Source: Phoenix dactylifera (Eukaryota; Streptophyta; Magnoliopsida; Arecales; Arecaceae). From it: DNA of 64,000 nt. The stretch covers positions 186,001-250,000 of the forward strand of contig NW_024067912.1 in the NCBI RefSeq assembly GCF_009389715.1, given 5' to 3'. Made by a program: the position numbers and the translations under genes. This document shows, in pieces, positions 12,708 through 24,172 of the stretch; within the stretch, counting starts at the first letter, position 1; every line of letters starts with the position of its first letter. The notes under the pieces are model-generated. The model saw only the letters and a list, made by a program, of their open reading frames with translations, did no database searches and was not told the DNA's origin.

Positions 12708-13258
12708 TAGAAATGGCAAAATATGACCCGATCCGCCAACCCGACCCATGTTCGATCCGCCATAAACAGGTTTGGGTTTGGCCTAAACAGGTTCGGGTCA
12801 TAAATAGGTCGACCCGTTTAACCTGTTTATTAATTGGGTCGAATACGGGTTTTAGATGTCTGACCCGTTTAAACTGTTTAACCCGTTTAACTATTAGGCA
12901 GGTTAAACAAGTCTAAACAGGTTAAACAGGTCTAAACGGGTTAAATAGGTCTAAATAGGTCGGATTGGATAGGTTAAACAAGTTGGGTTGGGCAGGTTAA
13001 ACAGGTCTAAACAGGTTAAATGGGTCGGGTTGGACAAACAGGTTAAACAGGTCAGGTCGGGGTAGGCAAACAGGTTACCTCTTTATTAAACAGGTTAAAC
13101 GGGTCGGATTGGGTTACCTGTTTATTAAACATACAGATTCAGGTTGTAATTTTTGACCTTTTTAATAAACAGGTCGGATTCATATTTATGATTTTCTGAC
13201 CCAACCTGCATGTGACCCGACCCGTTTATGACCCGACCCGACCCGATTGCCACCCCTA
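12708..13258. mobile_element. hAT-like non-autonomous element nested in the LINE
   Basis: The element is bounded by perfect 8-bp target duplications GTTGGATA (12700-12707 and 13259-13266). Its ends are TAGAAATGGCAA and, reverse-complemented, TAGGGGTGGCAA: 12-bp inverted termini with three differences. Eight-bp duplications and TAGGG-type ends are hAT hallmarks. The interior has no ORF; it is a degenerate array of aaacaggttaaacgggtc-type units and acccgaccc motifs. Removing it together with one duplication joins the LINE frame as GGWIWRLRIHPRV, so it landed in an already coding-like ORF2. Confidence 0.85.
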
Positions 13259-13266
13259 GTTGGATA

Positions 13267-14220
13267 TGGAGGTTGCGGATTCACCCGCGTGTGGCGTTAT
13301 TCATCTGAAAGGTGGCCTGGGGCTGCCTTCCTACGAGGAGCTTGTTAGTCCGACGTAGCATGGCGGTCTCTCAGTGTTGTGAGGAGTGTGCAGATATTGA
13401 GGAGACGACCGAGCATGTCCTTCTGCAGTGCCCTAGAGCCCGAGAGATTTGGAGGAGGTCACAAGTCCTACTACCCGACTCGGTAGTCTCTGTGCAGGAT
13501 ATGATTCAGATGCTGAAAGCATCCACGCAGAGTCCCCGATCTGCTGAGGCAGGGATTTTGGTGGCATACTTGTCCTACCACATCCGGTTGGATAGGAATG
13601 CCGGCCTATTTGAGGGGAGGAGGTCGCCCCCGAGGAGGGTGGTGGACAGAGCGACGCTATATGTGAGGGAGGTTCTTGCGGCTACCGTTGGGTTTTCTTC
13701 TGGGATAGTCAGGGACATCTGAAGTACTCTCCACGCTGCTTCAGCACCCCAATTTGCCCTTGTTTCTTGGGTACCCCTACCCCTTGGCTATTTCAAAGTA
13801 AATTTCGACGGCAGTCGGTCAGTGGATGGTGTGACTAGAGGGGTTAGATTTGTGATCAGGGACCACCTTGGTAGGATGATAGCAGCAGAAGGGCGGCGCA
13901 CGCCAGGACTTACAATGGTCGGGGTAGAGCTGCGGGCAGCTTGGAAGGGTATATCCTATGCATGGCAGGTACTTGGTGTGGAGCGGGTCTGCCTTGAGGG
14001 AGACTCATGTGTGGTTATCGACTGGCTCCGAAGGGCAGATCAGTTTGGATATGGTCATCCCCTTATACGGGAGACCCGTAGGATGGCGCGGTTGATAGGT
14101 GATGTTCAGATATGACACGTGTTTAGGGAGGCGAATAGGGCTGCAGACTGCGTCGCCTTCTTTGTTGCTCGGCATTCCGAGAATTTTCTTGGAATGTCTG
14201 TATCAGATGTTTATCCTTTT
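13267..14220 (+). pseudogene. LINE ORF2 3' part: zinc finger and RNase H-like domain (broken)
   Basis: After the nested insertion the frame gives RLRIHPRVALFI, then TGA where the family has W (FIWK), then KVAWGCLPTRSLLVRR and CCEECADIEETTEHVLLQCP, a C-x2-C...H-x4-C zinc finger (zf-RVT type). A TGA at 13720 precedes the RNase H-like part: VNFDGS (D), GVELRAAW (E), LEGDS (D) and, after a TGA at 14113, HVFREANRAAD (H and D). All four catalytic-type positions can be seen, but stops separate them. RNase H would remove RNA from the RNA-DNA hybrid during retrotransposition. Confidence 0.8.
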
Positions 14221-14304
14221 TTGTATCTTTTACTTTTTCATGATTTAGCAGATTGTACTCACCTTAAAATGGGTAGCCATTTTCATTAAAGAAAAGAAAA
14301 AAAT

Positions 14305-16859
14305 GTCATTCCACTTATGCTACCATCTTGATGGGGATGCGATGCTGTTTACCTCCTCTTATGGTTGGCAGTCCCATCGGTCCGTACCTCAAATTGACAA
14401 ATGATGATTAGAGGACGCTGATCATGCGTCCTCTCTGCCCTTGGTTTGTCCATTGATGGGAGATGTGGTACCAGATGTCTCAATCATTTGGCAGCGTCCA
14501 CAAGATAATGATGAAGGAAGCTTACAAAGATAGTGGCAAGCAAACTTGAGTTAAATGTGGCTGAAGAGAACAACTCAGAAGAGACCCGGTGATAAAACAG
14601 TGCTTTTGAGTAGGGTTAGCAAACGAGCAAATCATTCCACCAGCCAGCTCATATTTTGCAAAAAATTTAGCTCAAATTCAGCTTGCTCAATTTAGTTAAT
14701 ATAATATAATTATCTATTTTACTATTAATTAATATATATTTTGAAAAATTAAGATATTTGTTAATTATAAAATGAAAATGTAATTAAAAAATAAATTTTA
14801 GATTATATAAATTAAAGTCTCGAAAGATCTCGAGCTCTCGCCAAATCTTTTAGACGAGCCTTTCTCAAATAGCTCGAGCTCGGTTTGATCGAAGAAAAGA
14901 CCAAGCTAGAGCCGAGCTCATTCGTGTTCAGTTTGTTTATATTTTTAGTTGCGAAGTAAAATTAAGTTTACATACTGGAAAAGCCATTATGGTAGACAAA
15001 GAGGCATTTATAGACTGAAGAACTTTGACTGCTTTACGTGGCTCAAGGAGACATATATGCTTTCATGGTTATTTGGTAATATAATCAGAACAATTCGTCA
15101 TGGTAACAATCTTAAAACTTGTTGGAATGGCACGAGAGTTAGGGAATTATGCTATGGATATTAGTTATTACAAATAGGTTTTGGTTGGAAATTCTATAAT
15201 AAACTCAGATTGATGGACATCCAATTATCATAAACTAGGGCCCGGCATGTGTGAGATATAATCCACTCACAACTTATTTATCTTAAGACAAACATTTGCC
15301 CACAAGGATGTAGTCAAGCATGTGAGATGCACAACCATCTCATAGTTAACTTCTTTTGAGGAAGATACTTGTGGCAAGAATGGTAATTGGCCATTGGGTT
15401 GGGTTGGTATCAAAATTACTTCCATACCTAATCTTTTTATAGTTGGGCTCATACCAATCTATTTATTTGATATAAATCAATGCCCAACTAATAACTGATC
15501 AAGGCTTCACATATCAGTTAGTTATACATCTTTAAGAATAAATATGAAGTAGGACCAAAAAATTACAAGCTCAACATTCTTTTCAACACATTTTGTGCTT
15601 TTAAGGCATCAACAGTATAATCTTCTGAGCCATTAATGGTATGAAATTATCGCTGTCCTTGAGATTTGGAGCTGTTTTAAAAATTTGTCCAATCCTAATG
15701 ATCCATTAATTAAGTCTCACATATGGACGGAACCCTAACCTATTATGATTAGAGTATCATCGAGGAACACAAATCCAACCTAAACATGACATGCTCAAAC
15801 TTGTTTCTTCTACCTACAGGCATTTACTATTCTAAATTCTAAATTTAAGTTTATCGGCTGAAGAGCACCCCAATTTATATCCATGGGTTATTAGGATTTA
15901 GGTTGTATCTTTTATCTTTCATGCGGAAGGATGATTAGTCTTCTTTCGTGATGTCGATTGTTGAATTGCATTTTGCATGGATCTCAAAGCACTTCGAACT
16001 CGTCGGCCATTATTCGATCCAACGTTGGATTTAACTGAAGAAAGGTGTATCCTTCTTTTGCACAGAAGATATCGTTATTGGAATCATTCCATGATTTTTT
16101 TTGTGCTTAAGAAAAACTGACAACCATACAGCTCGGTAAATTCCCTGTTTAATCTCAATAAATGCCATATCTAGGTGCGACGCAGGTGGCATTTCTTTCC
16201 ACCCGTGGTTTCGTGGGAAAATTCCAAAAGCCAGAATGGAAATTTTTCAAATTTTATCTAGACCAATAATACATCAGAGTGCAATAAAGCCTGGGATAAG
16301 TGTTATGCTTGCCAGACAAGTAAGCAATAGTTGTGCTTGTTATAACTTATAAGCTAGGAATAACTATTCAAATGGGAGATTTTTCTATAAAAACTATTTC
16401 AAGTGGGAGATGTCATAGGCTATTCTTGGTATAAAGTTATCATTTATGACTAATTTTTTACTTTTTAAGAGATAGGAAGGCCTAATCGAGAAAGTGGATA
16501 AGAGGTGGGATAATAAAGTTATCACAACTTTATCCTGGAATAAGTAATAACCACAACATTTTGAGTGTTTTTTCCTCTCAACTGTTGATCCCGGACGATT
16601 TAGTCAAACCGGGGACAAAAAGGGGTCGGTGGTTCCTTAGATGTACTGGAACTAGGGTTGTCCTCAAATTTTATCCCATTTATAGAATGACGTCAAGAAT
16701 CCCTAGTTGACAAAAAAAGTAGCTAAAAAGTTGTGGGCAACCTTTTTTCACCCGGATATGCTCCTTGTGCCATCAGCTATACTATCATATGACCTAATCT
16801 TGTTTATTAGACAAAAAGAACCATTTATCCTACCTTATCCTAGAATTAAATATTGTGAG
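14305..16859. other. No gene recognised; includes a GAGCTCGAGCT-rich repeat fragment
   Basis: Around 14615-14945 the text is rich in gctcgagctc, gagccgagctc and caaacgagc phrases, typical of a common plant interspersed repeat starting agggttagcaaacgagc. I could not define its ends. The rest shows no coding pattern. Confidence 0.4.
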
Positions 16860-17010
16860 AAAATATTAGTGGTAATTTTTATATGGTATCAGAGCAGAGA
16901 TCCTGAGTTCGAATTTTATAAAAATTTCACATGTTGAGCTCACTCATTAAAGAAAAGTTCGGCTCACGCTTAAGCTTTTAGGATAAGTGGTGATTTTAAC
17001 AAATATATTA
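16860..17010 (+). mobile_element. Possible tRNA-derived short element (SINE-like)
   Basis: It contains tggtatcagagc (16886 region) followed by gatcctgagttcgaatttta, which resembles a pol III B box (GGTTCGAATCC). It continues with a tail ending gcttaagcttttaggataag. Near-direct repeats agtggtaattttta (left) and agtggtgattttaa (right) flank it. With no LTR or gag nearby, a copia primer-binding site is unlikely. The exact ends are uncertain. Confidence 0.4.
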
Positions 17011-19744
17011 ATCAAGAATAACCATGGTTTATCCCTAATTTGGGATCTAATTTCTAAACCGGCCAAATGCTCTCATCCAAAATTTATTCTGAAACTTGTA
17101 GCCCAAAAATTTAAAATAACTCACGGCATAACTATTTTCATAAACATAACTTTTGCTTGTCCAATTTTTATTCTAGTGAAAACTTTGCTAAAGTAGATGT
17201 ATTCGCCACCCTGTGCCAAGATTACCCATTACTAATGGAGAAATGCCATTTGCAAGCGCAGCTTACACATTCAACCATATATGTTGATCATGTAGCAACT
17301 CATGATTGCCATGCAAACTCATGCAGGAATGGATGGCTTTCAAGACGTTAAAGTATTGGTTGAATCAGGTCCACTAACTTATAGATGGATCAGTCCAGCC
17401 ACATATGAACATGCACAGAATATGGACAAACACGGTGTGTCTTGCTTCCTTTTTGTGTACATATTTATTTGTGGTTGGACTGGTCCCCACTAAGCTGGTA
17501 GACGTGGTCCAATAATTTTTCCTTTAAGACAATCAATAGCAAACTGTAGAGAGAGAGTGAGTATTGTATATATTTTTCTGAAATACTGATACCTGAATAC
17601 TTGTATTGAGAAGTTTTCCTCTATATTTGGTTTTTTAATTCTTTTTTTTCTCTTTGTACGATTATTCTTGATCTAACAGGGAAGTGCGATATTGTCTCCT
17701 TGTTACCTTAAAAAAAATATTTGAATACCTTTTTTGTTCTTTAATTCTTACAATAATCTTAGTCATTCTTGTTCTAAATTATACCAAGTTTCCAACAAGA
17801 AATGTGGGAAACACATGTTTAGATGGATCGAGCAGAGAAGCCACACCCATCTGAGGTACCATTGTGATCAAAAGTTTTGTTGAGAGAGAGCATGTCCTAA
17901 CATAAAACATTCAAAAACATTTTTTGTGCTAAAATGGACGTTTTATACATTATAAGTATGGATACATCAAATAAAATCAGAAAATAACAAGTTTCAGAGT
18001 GTTCTAGACAAATCTTCCTTTTCAGCTCAAAAGATGCTTTTGGAGTAGCCGGTTGTACAAAAAGCTCCTTAGTCTATAGTCCTACTAGCTTTTTTGAATA
18101 CATATTTAGTTTGAAAAATTACCCTTATCTTCTTTTTAACGTCTAAATATTCTGAAGCAGAAGATGTTCCTCTCCCTCGGCGTTTGAGCCATCTTGTATT
18201 TAGCTAATTACTATAGCCGAGTTATCCCTAATATGATTGAGCTGGTCTGAAAAGCACTTACTCACATGTAACGGTAACAAAGCAAAAGGACTTCCTTCCC
18301 ACTCAAAGCAATTTAAGTCTGGCGAGATGACCATAAAGAATAAACATCGCATCAATCTAGAATTTATATTGGTCCATTGGACCATCTTCAATGTGACCAC
18401 CCGTTGACATGACAGCCTAAAATAAGGGAGCATGTCACACCCAACAACTAAAGTCGTGCACCAGACCCCGCTCCACGATACTACGTAAAATTTATTGATC
18501 TCACATGTGAAATAAATGCCTTGTAACTGGGGCCAAAGTCATGGTTAAATAGAGCAGAAACAACCTAAGTGACAAAAAAAAAAAAAAAAAACCCCTCTTT
18601 GTAAGCCTGCCTAAACCACGGTAATGGCATAAACTTTCAGAACTAATTAAGTTCATAAATTTGTTTAACTAAAATATTTTTTTAAAAAAATAATTTATAA
18701 AAATATAATATTTAGAAAAATAGTTTTGTTAATTTGATCGGTCTAAAAAAAATAATATTTTTTAGATTTATACTTGATTGAGCATCTACTTTTTTTAAAA
18801 AAAATTGTATGAACTATTTATTATATTCTTAATTAAAAAAATTATTCATAGATTTTAATGGCTTAAAAATATTTTTTAAAAATCTAATAAAATATAAAAA
18901 ATTTATTCTTATAGAAATACTATTTTTTATTTTACAAAATTTAACCAAATAAAAGATCTCTTTTGTTACCATTTTGTTTTTTAAGTCTTTCCGCGAGCTT
19001 TACCTTAAGGACCTCCCTTTTTTTTCCCTAAAATAATATGAGACACTGATTTGCTATCGTTTTCTTCGGTGGAGAGACAGGAAGCAAAACAGCGCATGAC
19101 AGATGGAACAGCAGTATTAGGAGCCTTCTTGACAGCCTCATCCCCCCCCCCCCCCCCGATCCGTAAACTAAAGCTCCAGAATCCAGATGGGATCCCACAA
19201 TGCATTAAAAAATTTACCTTCTGGCCTGATGACAAGACTGAGAGCTAAAAAGGCGGGGAAGGGTGTGAGGGACAGTTGTAAGGATAGGGTGTCATTCCTA
19301 TTTTTTTAAAGTACCCTGGGTCTCCAAGGCAGGAGAATTAAAGAAGATGGGATATATCAAACTATGCAACATTGTGCTCTTCCATTCCTCATGTAAGATG
19401 GCCTTCTACTGAGGCCCTGTCCCTTGCACAAGAGCAGCTTTCTGTTGAGGGGTTTGTCAGAGAATTCAAGGATGAATTGAGTTTCCAGGTGGTGGGTATT
19501 TATGCCATCCTATTAAATGATGCTGGCTTTCCATATCTTGGTTTATGCTTCAGGATGGCTTCATCTGGTCTTGTTATGTGGAAGTTGCCAGAGACTTTAA
19601 AGGCTGAAGGAGGTTCATTTTGGCAGTGAGAATTTATGTGCTTCTTAATGAGTTCTTTGCCTCGTCTTTGGGGCTAACAATTCTCTCAGCCTGGTTTGGT
19701 TTCTTTCTTGTTGTCTCCCACTCCTCCCAACCCAATTTGCTGCT
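17011..19744. other. No gene recognised upstream of the SOFL gene
   Basis: AT-rich DNA with homopolymer runs (A-run near 18573, C-run of about 17 near 19142). The part after about 19640 (CT-rich, cccactcctcccaaccc) is a plausible promoter/leader for the SOFL gene, but no clear TATA box was seen. Confidence 0.4.
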
Positions 19745-19869
19745 ATGGAGGCTTCACAACCCACTGGAGATGCAGAAGAGTGTAGCAGCAGTGAGTCTGG
19801 GTGGACCAAGTACCTGGCATCACCCATGCATGAGGGTGGTGATAGTGATGACCATGATGATGTTGAAGG

Positions 19870-19905
<36 letters not shown>

Positions 19906-20245
19906 CGACGACGACGGTGGTGGTAGAAGTAACAAAAACAGCAATGGTGGTAAAGATGAAGGTGATGAAGATGATGACTCCATGGCTTCTGATGCTTCTA
20001 CAGGACGAGCTCGCAACAAGCATTCTTGCAAAAAAGGTGATGGTATCAAGGCCTTGGAGCATCCCAAACATGATGAAGAAAATGATGGGAATTATAGTAA
20101 GCATTCTTCACATTTATGCAGGATATTTCCCAAGCAGGAGAAGAACAGAGATGGAAAAACTCGGAATCCTTTTCAAAGGGAAGCTGGTTCTGCCTCTTCA
20201 CAGAGCAATCCCAAGGCGAGGAAGCCCAACCTGAGTAATAAATGA
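19745..20245 (+). CDS. SOB FIVE-LIKE (SOFL) family protein
   Basis: A 166-residue single-exon ORF. Residues 13-28 read CSSSESGWTKYLASPM, matching the SOFL A motif (S-E-S-G-W-T-x-Y-x-x-S-P). Residues 76-88 read DDDSMASDASTGR, matching the B motif (D-D-S-M-x-S-D-A-S-x-G). The C-terminal AGSASSQSNPKARKPN resembles a basic tail found in monocot members. SOFL proteins are small plant-specific proteins linked genetically to cytokinin level and response; their biochemistry is not established. Between the motifs lies a run of 15 aspartates (43-57) encoded by (GAT)n, then GAC codons. Start: first ATG after a pyrimidine-rich leader, placing motif A near the N-terminus as in the family. A would-be 26-nt intron (gtaagc...tgcag near 20098) is too short to be real. 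Family call is from the two motifs. Confidence 0.75.
19871..19915 (+). repeat. (GAT/GAC)n coding microsatellite
   Basis: Fifteen consecutive Asp codons, first GAT then GAC, inside the SOFL CDS. In-frame length changes here would alter only the acidic run. Confidence 0.95.
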
Positions 20246-21922
20246 TTTTAGCAATGTATCCTTCCTTGCTTGTTTTGTTATGTATCCTTTCTATATATGA
20301 GCAGACTTCTCTTTGGTCCTCCTGAAAAGTACTTGAAGGGAAGAGCCTATGGCTAGCTTCCGGAGCTCCTTTTCTCCGGTACAAGCTTTTGAAGCTTTTA
20401 ACTGTACTTAAAATAACATAGCCTGGTCTAAATACCTTACTTTGTAAGCCTATTTTGAGTTAGATTTTCTTCCACGCCATTATTCGGCACCACAAACACT
20501 CTAAATGTTGTTTATATTTTCTGCCACAACCAGAAGGAAAATTTTTGAAAGAGATTATACTCTATCTGAAGAAACGAAAGCCTCATGATATTTTCCAAGT
20601 GAAGTATATTAGTGACGACCAGCACTTTTTCTGATCCAATTATTTGATATTCTTCAAGCAACTTTTTGTATGCAATTAGTCTACTTTGCTGGCGGTACCT
20701 CCTACTGATTTGTGATGAGGTATAAAATCCTCAAGAGTGACTGTAAGAAGAGATTATAATGTGATATTTTAGTGGTCAGATATGAATTTTGGAGAGTGGT
20801 GAAAGTTCTTCCAATCATGTTCTAAGCTTGGAAAGACCTCTGCTGGTGTTTACCATAACAATGATCTGCCAAGGAGTTGAGATAGAGAACGATAGAATTG
20901 GGATTAGAAGAAGCTTTACCATTTCCCATGCTTGTCTGAAAATGCAAGACAGCCATGCAACCTTGAACTGCGCCAATAAGCCACTTATATCTAACAAAAT
21001 ATGTGCAAGTTTCTTGAGCCAATGACATATACCATATATAAATCGAATAAATAAACAATTTAGCATCTAACTCAGCCCAAATGCCTCTATCTCTAGCTTC
21101 ACCAAAGTCACTAAAATATTAGGTGCTTCCAAGAAGGTCTTCACGTAAATTTGAATCACCCAAAACTTCAATTCGAAGAGTTACAACAGTATGTATTTCT
21201 CTCTCTTTTTTTTGTGGCAAAAGTTATGCCTTTTTAGTAGTCTTGGTTACGAAGACTTCTGCAGCTAATTTGGTAGAAATATGAACAGAGACGTGTGAGA
21301 ATATTCCAAAGTTTGGTTTGGACAATGAATGAGAAAGCATGCGTCCTTCTATTTTTTAGGTGGCAACAATGTTGCCAGAAGTTAACAAGTCGTAGAATAT
21401 CGAACTAGACGAGAGCTTCATGTACTTCTGCAGTAGTTAAATATATTGTTTAAGCTATGCTTCAAGCATTTATTCTCTCAAATAATTATTGTTCAGCATT
21501 GAATTACTGAAATATCATAGCACGTTTATAAAGAAGCCAACGAAGCTGCGGATTGAGAGGTCTTCCATGATCATTCTAAAAGTATCTGAATCACGAAAAG
21601 GAAGTTTGTCGGTTAAACGAAGCCAACGAAGCTGTGGATTGAGTGGTCTTCTATTATATTTTAAAAGTATCCTGAATCGCAAGAAGAAAGTTTGTTGGAG
21701 TAAAAGGATTGATGTGATATTTTTTTGGATTTTTTTATATGCATCCATAAGGAGGTGGATGAGCCAGCTGTAGCCCAAAAAAAAAAAAAAAAAAAAGAAA
21801 TATGCCATTTTAGGTTAAATGCAGTGCTGGCTTGATCATTCCATCCAACCGCTCCATGAAACATACGCATCCATGTTCACACTTGGACCACAACTTGGCC
21901 GTCCATCCCTTTTTTCCGTTTT

Positions 21923-21970
21923 CGTAGCAGGACATGACAAAATCTACGTAGCAGGACATGACAAAATCTA
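21923..21970. repeat. 24-bp perfect tandem duplication
   Basis: Two identical copies of a unit starting cgtagcaggacatgac lie head to tail (21923-21946, 21947-21970), followed by a partial cgtag. Confidence 0.95.
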
Positions 21971-21988
21971 TCGTAGAGCCCCGATTGC

Positions 21989-21994
21989 CACGTG
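21989..21994. promoter_or_regulatory. G-box (CACGTG) in an otherwise gene-free region
   Basis: gccacgtgtc is an ABRE/G-box-type sequence. No gene is recognised close downstream on either strand, so its function is unproven. Confidence 0.3.
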
Positions 21995-22427
21995 TCTCGT
22001 GTTGCATGGCCTGCCCCCTTTTTCAACTCTCGATCAAGGACATTGCATTACCGTCGAGCGTCGACAGCATCCATCTTTCTCCCCCCAAATCACATCGATG
22101 TGCAACCGCATTAGCCACGCGTATTTAATGTCATCGGTGCGAGCAATGTAAGTAAACTTGTAAGATGGGTAGGTAAAACTGCTAGGATAGGAGAGGAAAA
22201 GATTTGCTTTGAAATCTAGTGGATGCATCTTAGATTCTCTGTCTCTCTTAACTGTTGGGGAATTAGATTCTCTCGGTTATATGCAAAGGAAATTCAAGCC
22301 AATTGATGGTGTGCACCTTGTCATTTTGGCTGTCGAATCTCATGGGTTTCTGGACTAGATTTAGCTATAAAGCACCATCCAAAGTTTTATTTTATCAAAT
22401 TGGCAGGCTGGCTTTTATTTTTTCTGC

Positions 22428-22448
22428 TCTCTCACTCTCTCTCTCTCT

Positions 22449-22479
<31 letters not shown>
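22428..22479. repeat. (CT)n-(AC)n compound microsatellite
   Basis: A CT run followed directly by an uninterrupted AC run of about 14 units. Confidence 0.9.
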
Positions 22480-22483
<4 letters not shown>

Positions 22484-23925
22484 TATAAATGATGGATTAA
22501 GCTATGCACCTTAAGGTTTGTTAAATCAGAACATGCAATCCATATTAGAAAAAGAATAAAGAATAAAATATCATAACTATTTAGCTGAAGTATAGCTGGA
22601 AAGCCATGGGGAACTTGAAGTTTATTGGGGAGAGCAAGACAACCATGATTCGAAGAAGGCAAAAACTCAAGTTATTCTTCCTCACGTTTGGCTTCCACGG
22701 TGGAAGTACATGTTATAGGAATGAAGCAAAGTATCTTCTTCTATTATCTTAATTAATCCACTAATAAGTTGGTGGTTTGGTTACAAACTCTTTTTTCCGA
22801 TGGAATTAGTAGGAAAGCTTAATCCCTGCCCACATTTATTCAAAGAATTAAGTCATTACAAGTAGAAGGCCTGTTGGGTAAGCTTGCAAAGATTTAGATT
22901 ACAAAGATTGGTCACAAACTCCTTGTGTCTTTAAGGTTTTAGAGGAGAAACGGTTGACAATCTCAGCCAAGACCGCAATAATAATGGATCAGGAGTTAGG
23001 CTGGAGGAAGAGCCTATCATTTCTATCTCTCTGAATTTGCCGATGTTTAGCCATTACCAGTTGCTCCCAAACCTTCCATCCATGCATTCTATCCTCTTCT
23101 TTCTCCATAGAGACCATAATGAAGAGAGTGACGAAGGATACTTTTCAATTTCAAACATTCTTTAAAGACCCTTAAAATGGATGTTGCAAGACAAGGTGTG
23201 ATTGTTTCAGTTGAACCATCACAGAACACACAACCTCCACTAACTGGCTCAAAAAAAAAAAAAGGCAAATTTTATATAAATATGCAAGCTGAGATGAAAT
23301 ACAAATACATAAATAATATTTTATCCTCTATAAAAAATGAAAAAAAGAAAGGAAGAAAGTAAACTATACATCCCACAAAAATTGCAAGATAGGGTGTGCA
23401 AAAATAGATAGATTGATTAAAAAAACATATTAAATCATTAGTAGAAAATGAGGCAAAAAATTTGTAGAGAGAAAAAAAATACAGAGAACCTTATGGATAA
23501 GGATATACCATACAGGAGGTTGTTGGATGAGTGTGAAGGGGGGATGGATGGAGATGTAAATATGTTATGAGAAGCGGACAATAGAGAGTAAGATGACATT
23601 TTCTTGATTATTTTTATATAAATATACTTATAGAGAATAAATTTATCTATGTGGTCTTTTGAGAAGTTTTAGCATACTGCTAATTGGGCATGTAGAATAC
23701 ACATTTAAAAGAAGAGAGAAGAGAAAGGATAGAGTTTAATTTGTTTAAGAGTTGAATGAGTTGAAATTAGAGAGAAGATGGAGTCCAACATATTTAGGAA
23801 TCTATTAAGGAGTCTAAGTTAATGTAGATCAATATTTTTAATCTTGGTGGGATAAGGGATCGCCCAACCTCCCATCCATTGTTGTGAGAAAATGGGATTG
23901 GGGTCCGGGCAGACTCCAAAACCCA

Positions 23926-24172
23926 TCAACATAGAAGAGAAGAAGAAAGAAGAAAAATAATGGAAAGAAGAAGAAAAGGAAAGAAGAGAAGTAAAGAAAG
24001 AAGAAAAAAGTGAAGGGAGAAAAAAAAGAAAGAAAAGAAAGAAGGAATGAAAGAAGAAGAAGAAAGGAACAGAGAAAAGATGGAAAGATAGAAAGAAAAG
24101 AAAAAAGAAAAAAAGAAAAGAAAAAAAAGTAAATAAGGGAAAGAAGGAAGAAGAGGTAAAAAAAAGAAGAAG
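23926..24172. repeat. Long purine-only tract (GAAGAA/AAAG type)
   Basis: About 245 bases almost wholly A and G on the + strand, a homopurine-homopyrimidine tract that yields spurious F/S-rich ORFs on the minus strand. Confidence 0.9.

Larger units (their letters stand above)
10775..14304 (+). mobile_element. L1-type plant LINE, 5'-truncated and decayed
   Basis: The order of parts is reverse transcriptase (10775 to about 12320), a linker with GDGRSIDVLEDSWV (from 12384), a zinc finger (13300-13470) and an RNase H-like domain (13790-14200). The sequence ends in an A-rich tail (attaaagaaaagaaaaaaa, about 14286-14304). This is the ORF2 plan of plant L1 LINEs whose last domain is RNase H. ORF1 and the endonuclease are absent, consistent with 5' truncation. 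GC content is clearly higher than in flanking DNA. No flanking target duplication was found. Confidence 0.85.

Noticed and set aside
16886..16898. Copia primer-binding site
   Set aside because: The phrase matches, but no LTR end precedes it and no gag follows; the B-box-like sequence right after favours a tRNA-derived element.
20098..20124. Mini-intron gtaagc...tgcag in the SOFL CDS
   Set aside because: About 26 bases is below any workable plant intron length and the frame is open through it.
19645..20234. Other frames over the SOFL gene (Met-rich or Ser-rich runs)
   Set aside because: Products of the GAT repeat in wrong frames; only the 19745 frame has the SOFL motifs.
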